DNA of 13,872 nucleotides from Streptosporangiaceae bacterium (GTDB lineage Bacteria; Actinomycetota; Actinomycetes; Streptosporangiales; Streptosporangiaceae): NCBI GenBank assembly GCA_025934635.1, contig JAICWX010000234.1, positions 1 to 13,872 on the forward strand, in the 5' to 3' direction. Every line of letters starts with the position of its first letter. The stretch's first letter is position 1. Both the position numbers and the translations under genes were made by a program. Positions 7,283 to 13,872 of this stretch are shown here, one piece after another. The notes beneath the pieces are model-generated. The model was not told the DNA's origin. It searched no databases and saw nothing but the letters and a program-made list of their open reading frames with translations.

Positions 7283-7660
7283 CTAGGTCACGAATCGGTA
7301 ACAGGCGGCCACGGCATCATGGTCGATGATCACAGGCGGGCCGGTGTAGACAGCGCGGGGACGTAGCGGACCGCCGCCTGCGTAGGCCTCGAGGGCGTGG
7401 GCGATCCAGCCGGCCGTGCAGGCGACCGCGAATACCGCCTCCCCGGCCCCGGGAACCATGCCCGCCACCCGGCCCAGGGTCGCGACGGCGAAATCGATGC
7501 CCGGCTCGGGCAGCGACTTTCGCCTGACTGCGGTGAGCACGGCCTCGGCGACCGCAAGTTGCCCGGACTTCGGTGCGGCGGACCAAGCCGAGCAGCACTA
7601 CGGCGCGCGGGTCGCCGCTCCGGTACACGAATGGCCGAAGCCCGGCATTTTCTCATTGTT
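7283..7660 (-). pseudogene. Citrate synthase C-terminal remnant with two frameshifts
   Basis: Three minus-strand pieces join into the end of a citrate/2-methylcitrate synthase, the enzyme that condenses acetyl-CoA with oxaloacetate. EKMPGFGH ends at 7631, where the active-site 'PGFGHPVY' motif would lie. After a 1-base loss, VYRSGDPRAVVLLGLVR reads from 7628. After a further shift near 7562-7575, LAVAEAVLTAVRRKSLPEPG reads on into 'IDFAVATLGRVAGMVPGAGE' and 'TAGWIAHALEAYAGG', then 'LRPRAVYTGPP'. Shifts of -1 and then +1 restore the original frame. Only about 120 of an expected 370 or more residues remain, and nothing upstream of 7660 matches the family. The gene is therefore truncated and inactive. 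It lies between two sigma/anti-sigma units on the same strand, with no functional link visible. Confidence 0.75.
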
Positions 7661-7873
7661 CTGGTCCGGATACTCGCTGCCTGATCGGTACCAGGGCAGC
7701 GAACCGGTCGCGGGCCGCCGGCGCATCGCCTGCTTATCCGGAGGGTGCTCTGGCCCGTCAATGTGCTCGCGTGACTCGATCGTGACCTGGCCGATCCGGC
7801 GGATGTGAGCCTTGGGCACAAGAGCGTGCAGCGGGGGAACCTGCCCGATGGAAGGACCGCCTGGTGAACAGCC
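7661..7873. other. Gap upstream of the citrate synthase remnant
   Basis: This stretch separates the decayed citrate synthase from the downstream end of the anti-sigma gene. One minus-strand frame (7819 down to 7601) runs into the PGFGH motif and begins MPKAHIRRIGQVTIESREHI, but its composition is not like citrate synthase and no ribosome binding site precedes it. It may be debris of another decayed gene. I see no terminator or promoter here with confidence. Confidence 0.3.
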
Positions 7874-8500
7874 TCAGCTCCCCGGCGGGCAGTGTCCGCT
7901 CGCGTACACCAGCATGGAGGCCGTCCCGAACGTGACGACCGAGTGGCCGTTGCCCTGATTCTGGGTCAGCGGCGGGGTGAATTCGATCCACAAGCCGACC
8001 CCGGCAGGGATCGCGGCGGCGTCGATGACCATGGCCACGCTGTCCGCCATCTGGGCGTTGTCCGGCTCGGGGAAGATCTTCTGCGAGAGCTGCTGGTCCT
8101 TTGCGGGTGACAGGGGATAGTTCAGGCAGCCGGGCGGATCCTGGTTCTGGAAGCGGACGAAGGCGGGAACGCCGTCGCGGCGGAGCTTGCGCTGCAGGCC
8201 GGCCGGGTCTTTCAGCTCACGGAGCTTGATCTCGATGATGCCCGGCGGCTTTTCGGTAACGGTCCAGGCGGCCAGGTACGTGCTGGGAGCCGGGCCGGGG
8301 CGGGTGCCGGTCCCCGGATGCTGGGCCAGCACCAGCACCAGCACCACTGCCGCCGCCGCGGCGGCGGCCGTCCCGGCCAGGCCGCGCCGCCGCCGGGCGC
8401 GGACTGCGCGGCCGCGGCGCTCGATGGCGGTCAGCGGCGTGTCCGCGCGGACTCCGGCGAAGGAGTCCTTCACTGCCGTGAGCAGTTCGGTGTCATTCAT
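7874..8500 (-). CDS. Single-pass membrane protein, probable anti-sigma partner
   Basis: This 208-residue protein is a probable membrane-anchored regulator of the adjacent ECF sigma factor. The cytoplasmic head (1-39) starts MNDTELLTAVKDSFAGVRAD and ends in a dense Arg cluster ('RRGRAVRARRRR'), a positive-inside signal. Residues 40-60 form the membrane segment (LAGTAAAAAAAVVLVLVLAQ). A Gly/Pro-rich linker leads to an outer domain of about 130 residues with cysteines in 'PPGCLNYPL' and 'SGHCPPGS', which may pair. GGAGG (8508-8512 on the complementary strand) lies inside the sigma gene and ATG 8500 follows the sigma stop by one base, so translation is coupled. The 'D-T-E-L-L-x-A-V-K-D-S-F' head is often seen in actinomycete proteins next to SigE-like sigmas. 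The role is inferred from context. Confidence 0.75.
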   Translation of the reverse strand: MNDTELLTAVKDSFAGVRADTPLTAIERRGRAVRARRRRGLAGTAAAAAAAVVLVLVLAQHPGTGTRPGPAPSTYLAAWTVTEKPPGIIEIKLRELKDPAGLQRKLRRDGVPAFVRFQNQDPPGCLNYPLSPAKDQQLSQKIFPEPDNAQMADSVAMVIDAAAIPAGVGLWIEFTPPLTQNQGNGHSVVTFGTASMLVYASGHCPPGS

Positions 8501-8501
8501 G

Positions 8502-9004
8502 TCAGTACCTCCGAGTCGTCGGTTCTTCTGGCGTGGCTGTCAGTTCCCCGCGCAGCGTCGCGATCGCCCGGGCCAGGTGGGCGGTCACGGTGCCTGGTGC
8601 TATGCCGAGCACCTCCGCCGTGCCCGCGGTGTCCAGATCGAGGAACAGCCGCAGCGCGATGACCTGCCGCTGCCGTTCGGGCAGCCGCCGCAGCGCGGCC
8701 ATGATGTCGCGGTCGACCAGGCTCCCGGCGGTCGCGTCGGCCGGGCAGGCGGCCGCGCCGAGCGGGACCTCACGCCGCCGTCGGCGCCAGGCCGACACCC
8801 CGGCGTTCAGCGCGGTGCGGACGATCCACGCCCGCGGCGCCGGATGCCGGCCGACCTTCCGCCAGGAGGCCCACGCGCGGGCGAAGGCCTCATCCACCAG
8901 TTCCCTGGCCCGGTCCAGTCACCGACGCTGGCCAGCACCGTGCGCAGACAGTCGTCTCGTGACTCGGCGTAGAACCGCGCGAAGTCGGCTGTTTCGGCGT
9001 CCAT
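8502..9004 (-). pseudogene. ECF sigma factor, SigE-like, with one apparent frameshift
   Basis: From ATG 9004 the frame reads MDAETADFARFYAESRDDCL and then RTVLASVGDW. After codon TGG (8915-8917) the protein sense moves to the next frame, DRARELVDEAFARAWASWRK, and continues to TGA 8502-8504. Adding one base ('TGG-GAC' instead of 'TGGAC') would give an intact ECF sigma factor of about 167 residues. Region 2 comprises the segment to 'ALNAGVSAWRRRRRE'. Region 4 contains LPERQRQVIALRLFLDLDTA and the helix-turn-helix 'TAEVLGIAPGTVTAHLARAI'. No other damage is visible, so either the mutation is recent or the sequence has an error. The gene is the upstream partner of the coupled membrane protein; if truly broken, that protein has no partner here. 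AGGA sits 4-7 bases before the ATG, closer than usual. Confidence 0.8.
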
Positions 9005-9502
9005 GTTCCTGCTACGCGTGGCGGCCGGGATCCGCTTACCCGGCGGGCGAGCTCATTGTCGCGGGCCGGGCGGCATGATCGCCAGGGCCGGGACCGCGTG
9101 ACCCCGCCCGGCCTGTGCGCACCTGGCGATGCGCCGGCCAGCCGCCAGGAGAGCCGCTCACCTGGCCAGGCCTGACCCATCGCCCTGCCGTCACCGGCGA
9201 CCAGGCCGCCACCGGCGGCGCCCCGCCCCGCCGGCCCGGCTGCCCCCTCCATGCGCTGCCGGCCGCACCCCGGCACTCTCCCGCCTGGCTGATGAATCAC
9301 CACGGACGACCGCTGCGCCCGCCGCTATTCACCCACCGCACAGTGACACCGGGTGACAGGCGTAGTTCAGGAGAACGCGCGCACCTTCGATAGGTGTAAA
9401 TGCAGCTCCTGCAGCGCTCATCAAATAAGGCACGCAGATCCGGTCGATCTGGCGCCAGCGCGAGGGTTGTCGACGCGACTACTGCCGGGAGAGGATGCCG
9501 CA
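9005..9502. other. Divergent intergenic region, no gene seen
   Basis: About 500 bases separate the minus-strand sigma gene from the plus-strand gene at 9503, so promoters for both probably lie here. The only structure I can point to is an imperfectly centred inverted repeat, CCTGGCG (9122-9128) and CGCCAGG (9143-9149). The open frames here are Pro/Arg-rich shadows without ribosome binding sites. A plus-strand frame beginning at 9353 runs into the next gene, but its first 50 residues have an atypical composition and are treated as leader. Confidence 0.45.
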
Positions 9503-10357
9503 GTGACCAGCGGGCGGCTCGGCAGGAGACTTGACCTGGCCTCGCGCGGCTGGTGGCGTCTGGTCGGCCGCCGGGTGGACCTCGACGGCGACCATCGGTG
9601 GCTGGACGCGCCTGTGTGCGGTCCGGGACCGGTCGGGGCCACCTGGCTCAAAGCCGAGGCCGGGCGGCTCGGTGGCTCCGTGCGCGAGGACGTCTCGGGC
9701 GGCGGGCTGCTGTCGTCCATGTCGGTTCTAGACGGCGCGGGGTTCCGCGCCGCCGGCCTGGACCAGGCGGTCCGTCACTTCTACGAGCACACCGCATGCT
9801 GGCGGATGGAGGTCTGGGCGCAGTGGTCGGTCCTGTTCTGGCCGGGTGGCGAACTGGTAAGCCGGCTCTTCGGCCGCCGCGTCCAGCAGCTCGCCCTGCC
9901 TGCCCGCCCGCTCGACGTCGCCCGCGGCATGGACTCGCGTGTCGTCCACCTGATGGATGCCAGCGGCGAGCAGTATGCCGCCGGCTGGCTGCGGACGCTA
10001 TCGGCCACCGGTGAGTTCGTCTACAGCGGCTGCTACTCAGCCAGGCTGCTGCCCGGGTCAGGCCAGCCCTCGGTGCACGTGGCGTTCCCGCTGGAGTCCG
10101 GCAACGTGCAGGTCTTCCTGCGTCCCAGCGTGCAGGCCGACGGTTCGCTGGTGCTGTCCTCGCCCCCTGGGGTCTTCGGGGGCGACGGTGCCTATGTCGT
10201 GGTCCGGGACGGCCGGGATGCCTACGCTGCGCGTGTCCCCATCCACGAGCGCTTCCACGTCTACCGGGATCACCGCGGCGTCCTGCGCACCGACCATGAG
10301 CTGCGGCTCTACCGCAGGCTCGTGCTGCGCCTGCATTACCGGATGGATCCGGCCTGA
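9503..10357 (+). CDS. Conserved hypothetical protein
   Basis: This 284-residue protein has no function I can name. The GTG at 9503 is preferred because GGGAGAGGA (about 9487-9495) lies 7 bases upstream; the frame is open back to 9353, but that extension does not look coding. The start VTSGRLGRRLDLASRGWWRL is basic and aromatic. Recognisable stretches are 'HFYEHTACWRMEVWAQWSVL', 'MDSRVVHLMDASGEQYAAGW' and 'VHVAFPLESGNVQVFLRP'. No signal peptide, clear membrane span or metal motif is seen, so it is probably cytoplasmic. The even, well-formed coding pattern and the FYEHT/W-rich core resemble unnamed proteins I associate with Streptomyces-type genomes. It is transcribed away from the sigma gene, and a 9-bp inverted repeat follows its stop. 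Confidence 0.75.
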   Translation: MTSGRLGRRLDLASRGWWRLVGRRVDLDGDHRWLDAPVCGPGPVGATWLKAEAGRLGGSVREDVSGGGLLSSMSVLDGAGFRAAGLDQAVRHFYEHTACWRMEVWAQWSVLFWPGGELVSRLFGRRVQQLALPARPLDVARGMDSRVVHLMDASGEQYAAGWLRTLSATGEFVYSGCYSARLLPGSGQPSVHVAFPLESGNVQVFLRPSVQADGSLVLSSPPGVFGGDGAYVVVRDGRDAYAARVPIHERFHVYRDHRGVLRTDHELRLYRRLVLRLHYRMDPA

Positions 10358-10360
10358 CGC

Positions 10361-10398
10361 GCCATTGAGAGCAGGCTGGCGACGTCACACTCAATGGC
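10361..10398 (+). terminator. Inverted repeat after the hypothetical gene
   Basis: GCCATTGAG (10361-10369) and CTCAATGGC (10390-10398) are perfect 9-base complements with a 20-base spacer, starting 3 bases after the stop at 10357. The position suits a transcription terminator. There is no T-run and the loop is long, so it could equally be a protein-binding site or a scar of the neighbouring mobile element. Confidence 0.35.
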
Positions 10399-10519
10399 CG
10401 CGATGAAGGACGCCGCGGCTTAGCAGTGTGGTCCAGAACTGCATGTTCTGCACGAGGCGCACAGCCCGTCGACAGGACCGCCAGTCGCGACCGAGTCGGC
10501 GATCCGGAGCATTTCTTGG

Positions 10520-11115
10520 GTGGCTCGGCACGCCCGGTCGCTGGTTTCTCGGTGGTGTCGCGTGATCGGGCCGGACGGCCTACGGTGGGTTTGCGTCGCC
10601 GCGGTCCAGCCCGTCTTCACCGATGCCGAGCGGGTCGCCCTCGCCGGGCTCCCGGCCGGGTACCGCGGCCTGACCCGCGAGGCCTACGCGCTGGACCTGC
10701 GCCAGTTCACCAGCTGGTGCCGCAGCCGTTCGGTGGCTCTGTTCGCCGTCCGAGGGTCGACTATGAGCCTCACGCGGTTGCGCTGGACCGCAACGAGCTC
10801 GGCGCGCTCCTTGTCGCTGCCGGGCTCGGCTCACCATCGGTGCATTCGCTGCTCGCGCTGAACGGGCTGCGGGTCTCGGAGGCTACCGGCGCCGACGTTG
10901 AGCATCTGGGCCTCGAGCACGGCCACCGGACCCTGACGGTTACCCGTATGGGCGGCAAGGTGGTGACCGTCCCGCTGGCGCTGGACGCCGGGGTGCTGCT
11001 GCGGGATGTGCAAGAGGCCGCCTCGCATGCCGATCCGCGCACGACGATGCGGTATGACCGTGCCCGCGGCAGCCTGGACCGGCACGCTCCAGGAGAACAT
11101 GCCGAGCGTAACTGA
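10520..11115 (+). pseudogene. Second tyrosine recombinase, remnant with two large internal deletions
   Basis: An N-terminal piece in one frame (from about 10613: VFTDAERVALAGLPAGYRGL, then 'TREAYALDLRQFTSWCRSRS') matches the core-binding domain of actinomycete integrases. At about 10750 the sense jumps to another frame at 'PRVDYEPHAVALDRNELGAL'. Relative to the integrase at 2048, about 50 residues are missing at this junction. The second part keeps Arg (CGG 10870-10872, 'LNGLRVSEATGAD') and 'GGKVVTVPLA'. At 10980/10981 it then runs straight into 'LDAGVLLRDVQEAASHADPR' with the nucleophile Tyr (TAT 11053-11055). This in-frame gap removes about 65-70 residues, including box II His-x-x-Arg. The tail after 'SLDRHA' is not the usual one. 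The recombinase is dead. Integrase 1 is related but clearly different, so this is not a simple duplication. Confidence 0.8.
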
Positions 11116-11287
11116 CCGCCAGCGACCACGCTCCGCAACCACAGCCTGAACGTGAACCGCCGTTCGGCGTGGTCTCCGCCACCCTGGCGTTCATCCGGCG
11201 TACGCCAATGACTTCCGCGGTCGTCGCGCGTCTTATCTGCCAGACGCTGTTAGCCAGGATGTCCGCTAGACGATGAAGGGGTACCTG

Positions 11288-11812
11288 ATGGAGATCACCA
11301 ATCTGGGTATGGCGGACGGGCTGCCGCCGGTGGACTGGGCCGCAGTTGCTGAAAAGCTCGATGCCGGGTCGGCGCCGGCTCCGGACGCGGCGAACTCCCG
11401 CACGACGTGGCTGTCTACCATCAACGAGGACGGCAGCCCGCATGTGACCGCGGTCGGTGCCCTGTGGGCAGACGGCGCGTTCTGGTTCCAGACGGGCTCA
11501 GGCACACGCAAGGGGCGCAATGTCGCGCGCGATCCGCGGTGCTCGATCGCGGTGTCGGTCCGCGACGCGGACGTCGTCATCGAGGGTGACGCTGCGCGGG
11601 TGACCGAGCCGGGCGCACTGGCGCGCATCGCGAAGGCGTGGGCGGACCAGGGCTGGCCAGCTGAACCCGACGGCAGCGGGGCTGGCATCACTGCCCCGTT
11701 CAACGCCCCGGCGCAAGGACCACCGCCGTGGAACGTGTACCGCATCGAGCCGCGCTCGGCGATCGTGACCTTGGCGGCGGAGCCGGGCGGCCTGACGCGC
11801 TTCCGCTTCTGA
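11288..11812 (+). CDS. PPOX-type FMN/F420-binding split-barrel protein
   Basis: This 174-residue protein belongs to the pyridoxamine 5'-phosphate oxidase-like split-barrel group, which binds FMN or F420 and reduces or oxidises small molecules. ATG 11288 is preferred over ATG 11273 because AAGGGG (11276-11281) lies 6 bases upstream. The fold signature is 'RTTWLSTINEDGSPHVTAVG' (38-57), then 'ALWADGAFWFQTGSGTRKGR' (58-77) with the basic residues that hold the flavin phosphate. Next comes 'NVARDPRCSIAVSVRDADVV' (78-97), and 'WNVYRIEPRSAI' near the end completes the barrel. The length is normal for the family. F420 use is plausible in an actinomycete but is not shown by the sequence. It stands alone after the integrase remnant, and a convergent reading frame starts 17 bases past its stop. 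Confidence 0.85.
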   Translation: MEITNLGMADGLPPVDWAAVAEKLDAGSAPAPDAANSRTTWLSTINEDGSPHVTAVGALWADGAFWFQTGSGTRKGRNVARDPRCSIAVSVRDADVVIEGDAARVTEPGALARIAKAWADQGWPAEPDGSGAGITAPFNAPAQGPPPWNVYRIEPRSAIVTLAAEPGGLTRFRF

Positions 11813-11828
11813 CACTGCTGAGCGGCCG

Positions 11829-12104
11829 TCATCCGCCGCGGACAGGGTCACCCTGGATTGCGCTGGCGGCGGCACGCGTCCGCCCTGCATAGCGCACGGG
11901 GTCCATCACCCCGGCGGCGAAGCTGATCACGGGGTCATGGCGCAGAGGATAAGCGGCGGGGAACCTCGTCCACGATGCCCGGATGCCGTCGTTGCCGCTG
12001 ATCTGCCTCCCGGTCAGGCCGGCACTGTCCCGGTCGCCGGGCCGCCAGATGATGTAGCTGCCCGGGGGCGCCGGTATCCCCGCCCCGGCATCACGCCGAG
12101 CAAT
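11829..12104 (-). pseudogene. Start-less coding-like frame, probable gene remnant
   Basis: A minus-strand frame, open for 91 codons to TGA 11829-11831, has no ATG or GTG with a ribosome binding site. It reads IARRDAGAGIPAPPGSYIIW, RPGDRDSAGLTGRQISGNDG, 'IRASWTRFPAAYPLRHDPVI' and 'SFAAGVMDPVRYAGRTRAAA'. Wobble positions are strongly G/C and the residue mix is protein-like, unlike the Arg/Pro-rich shadow frames. It converges on the PPOX gene with a 17-base gap between stops. The upstream side is closed by a TGA near 12180, so this is most likely the C-terminal part of a truncated gene. I do not recognise the family. It could also be an intact gene using an unusual start. Confidence 0.4.
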
Positions 12105-12275
12105 ACATGAGGTCAGACAGAATCGACATTCGATAGCCGATGAGCGAGTATGAGTCAGGGGCTGCGGTGGCCGCGCTCAGAGCATTAGCGTCGGCTGCTG
12201 TATCACCGGAATGCGTGCCGCGTCTTCTCTTATGAGACCTGCGCAGGAACGGGCTTCCCGGTGCAGGAGGTCTCC

Positions 12276-12512
12276 ATGACAGCTGCTAGCGCGGTTTCCC
12301 CGGGCCGGCCGACCAGCCTCGGCCCCGGCGGATCGCAGCGGAACCCGATGGTTTTCAGGCGCTCCCGCCACCGGACGAGTCACACTGAATATGACAGGGG
12401 CTGTGGTGGCGAGTGGCCTGCCAGCCACCGCCGGGTACTTGCTGTTTCCCTGGCGGCTGGCACCCTGTCGGTGGCCAGGATCGCCATGCTTACCGGGGTC
12501 CATCATGGCTGA
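12276..12512 (+). CDS. Small ORF with strong ribosome binding site, overlapping the oxidase start
   Basis: This 78-residue frame begins at ATG 12276 with AGGAGG (12265-12270) 5 bases upstream, one of the best such sites in the window. Its TGA (12510-12512) overlaps the ATG of the next gene (12505) in ATGGCTGA, a layout typical of coupled translation. The first 30 residues (MTAASAVSPGRPTSLGPGGS and 'QRNPMVFRRSR') look more coding than the rest; 'VLAVSLAAGTLSVARIAML' near the end is mildly hydrophobic. No family is recognised. It may be a real leader or small protein, or the start of a gene whose remainder was lost. Confidence 0.35.
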   Translation: MTAASAVSPGRPTSLGPGGSQRNPMVFRRSRHRTSHTEYDRGCGGEWPASHRRVLAVSLAAGTLSVARIAMLTGVHHG

Positions 12513-13872
12513 TGCTGCTGATTCCGCGAACGTCCGGTTGGACGCCGACGGCGCCGCGCTGAGTCCTGCGGATGTGGGGGCGTGGCAGGTGCTGCCGTTC
12601 CATTCGGAGGTCCTTGCGGTGCACGCCGCGCTGCTGCCCAGCGGCGACGTGCTGTTCGCCGCTGGCTCGGGTAATAGCCTGACCCGTTTCCAGTCGCCGG
12701 ATTTCGGCGATATAGCCAAGAGGATCTGGGTGAGTGTGGCCTGGGACCCGACGATCAGCCCGCCGCCGGGCCACGACACCAACTTCTTTCACCCTGCTAC
12801 CCCTCATGATGGTGCCGGAAAGGTGCTCGACTTCTTCTGCGGCGGAGAGACGTTTCTGCCTAATGGCGGGCTGCTGTCAGCCGGAGGACCCTCGTGTTCG
12901 CTCACCCGGGCGCGGGTTTCGCTGGCCGGACGGACACGGTGATGTTTGATCCCGCCACCGAACAGTGGGTGCGGCGTGGCCCGATGCAGCACGGGCGCTG
13001 GTATCCCAGCCTGGTCAGCCTGGGCGACGGCCGGGTACTGGTCACGGCCGGGCTGTCGGAGACAGGGCGGCGTAACACCAGCATCGAGACCTTCTTTCCC
13101 GGGTCGGGTTCCTGGCAAGCCAGCAGGACGCCGCAGCAGTTCGGCGGATTGCCGCTGTACGCGCATCTGTATCTGCTCGCGGACGGTTCCATCTGCTATG
13201 CCGGCGGTCACATGGATGACGGGCCGGCCGACGCGCTGCGCCTCGATCTGACCCATGACCCGATAGTTGTCACGCCGCTACCCGGTCTGAGCCAGGTCGG
13301 CGCTCGCGACCAGTGCGCCAGCGTGCTGCTCCCGCCTGCTCAGGCGCAACGGGTCATGATCATGGGAGGTGCGCCGGGCGGCGGCAATGCGATCAACAAC
13401 GCCGACATCGCGGATTTCTCCCAGCCGCATCCGGCGTACCGGCCTGCTGCCGCGCTGGCTAAGGGGCGCAAGCACCTGAATGCAACCCTGCTCCCAGACC
13501 GGACCGTGCTCGTCACTGGCGGCTCCGGGAGGAACGAGGCCGCGCCGCTGGCGACCAATGAAGCCGAGGTGTACGACCCCGAGACAGATACCTGGCGGAC
13601 GCTGGCGACGGCCTCGGTGACACGCATGTACCACTCGGTCGCCCTGCTGCTGCCCGATGGCCGAGTAGTCACGGCCGGGGGCAACCCGAAGCAAGGCACG
13701 CACGTCGGGTGGGACGACGATCCTAACGAGGAAATGAGGATCGAGATCTACTCCCCGCCCTACCTGTTCAGGGGGCCTCGTCCCGTGATCAGTGCGGTAC
13801 GGGCCGAGTGGCGCTACGGGCAGAGCGTGAACATCTCCTCCCCTGACGCTGGGCACCTGCGGTGGGCCAGCC
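12505..13872 (+). pseudogene. Galactose/glyoxal oxidase-like (kelch, DUF1929) protein, one apparent frameshift, runs off the window
   Basis: This is a copper-radical-oxidase-like kelch propeller protein. From ATG 12505 it reads MADAADSANVRLDADGAALS and continues to 'LLSAGG' at 12887. There a 1-base loss moves the sense to the next frame (TLVFAHPGAGFAGRTDTVMF), which is open to the window edge. Ligand-type positions are present: Cys in 'DFFCGGE' (TGC 12838-12840), Tyr in 'GRWYPSL' (TAT 13002-13004) and Tyr-His in 'RMYHSVALLLPDGRV' (13629-13634). These match the Tyr-Cys crosslink and the axial Tyr/His of galactose oxidase; the last His ligand would lie outside the window. Kelch repeats such as 'DPATEQWVRRGPM' and 'YDPETDTWRTL' recur. 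'EIYSPPYLFRGPRPVI' opens the C-terminal domain. No signal peptide is seen after ATG 12505. The rest of the gene is undamaged, so a recent mutation or sequence error is likely. Confidence 0.8.

Noticed and set aside
8334..8372. CAGCAC/GCCGCC short repeats as a possible repeat array
   Set aside because: They encode the Ala/Val-rich membrane segment of the anti-sigma-like protein and are ordinary low-complexity coding sequence, not a CRISPR or regulatory array.
9353..9502. N-terminal extension of the conserved hypothetical to 9353
   Set aside because: The added 50 residues are atypical in composition, and the GTG at 9503 has a well-placed ribosome binding site.
12177..12782. 201-codon minus-strand frame opposite the oxidase start
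   Set aside because: It overlaps the oxidase coding sequence, which has recognised family motifs, and looks like a shadow frame.

Overview
The window is high-GC DNA with strong third-position G/C bias, frequent GTG starts and GGAGG-type ribosome binding sites. It carries SigE-type ECF sigma factors, a DUF1929 copper-radical-oxidase-like protein and tyrosine recombinases of a type common in filamentous actinomycetes. An actinomycete (Streptomyces/Streptosporangiales-like) chromosome is therefore the best guess. No rRNA, tRNA, CRISPR array or replication origin was seen.

Layout from left to right. The end of a helix-turn-helix gene (to 109) is followed by the C-terminal scrap of an IS4-type transposase (about 295-472). 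Next come a secreted alpha/beta hydrolase of the PAF-acetylhydrolase type (687-1922) and a frameshifted tyrosine integrase (2048-3001). A lower-GC patch with a small membrane-anchored protein (3372-3995) follows, then two coding-like scraps (4021-4322). A minus-strand block runs from 9004 down to 4362: an ECF sigma factor with one frameshift, its probable membrane anti-sigma partner, a decayed citrate synthase C-terminus, a second ECF sigma factor, a membrane protein with a propeller-like outer part, and a crotonase. The plus strand resumes with a conserved hypothetical (9503-10357), a second tyrosine integrase broken by large internal deletions (10520-11115) and a PPOX/FMN-binding split-barrel protein (11288-11812). 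A start-less minus-strand reading frame (11829-12104), a small upstream ORF (12276-12512) and a copper-oxidase-like gene (12505 to the window edge, one apparent frameshift) complete the window.

Functionally, the core is two sigma/anti-sigma pairs on the same strand. In each, the membrane protein starts 1-3 bases after the sigma stop and has its Shine-Dalgarno inside the sigma gene, the usual arrangement for envelope-sensing ECF systems. The hydrolase is probably exported. The visible part of the oxidase keeps the Cys, Tyr and Tyr-His positions of the copper-radical site.

Mobile-element remains flank these genes: the IS4 scrap, integrase 1 and integrase 2. The region looks like an integration-prone accessory segment, now mostly decayed. 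Several genes differ from an intact frame by only one or two bases, so read-level checking is needed to separate true pseudogenes from sequence errors. I found no convincing new multi-gene defence or biosynthetic system. The most interesting items are the second sigma/anti-sigma pair, the crotonase lacking one catalytic glutamate, and the unidentified start-less frame at 11829-12104.
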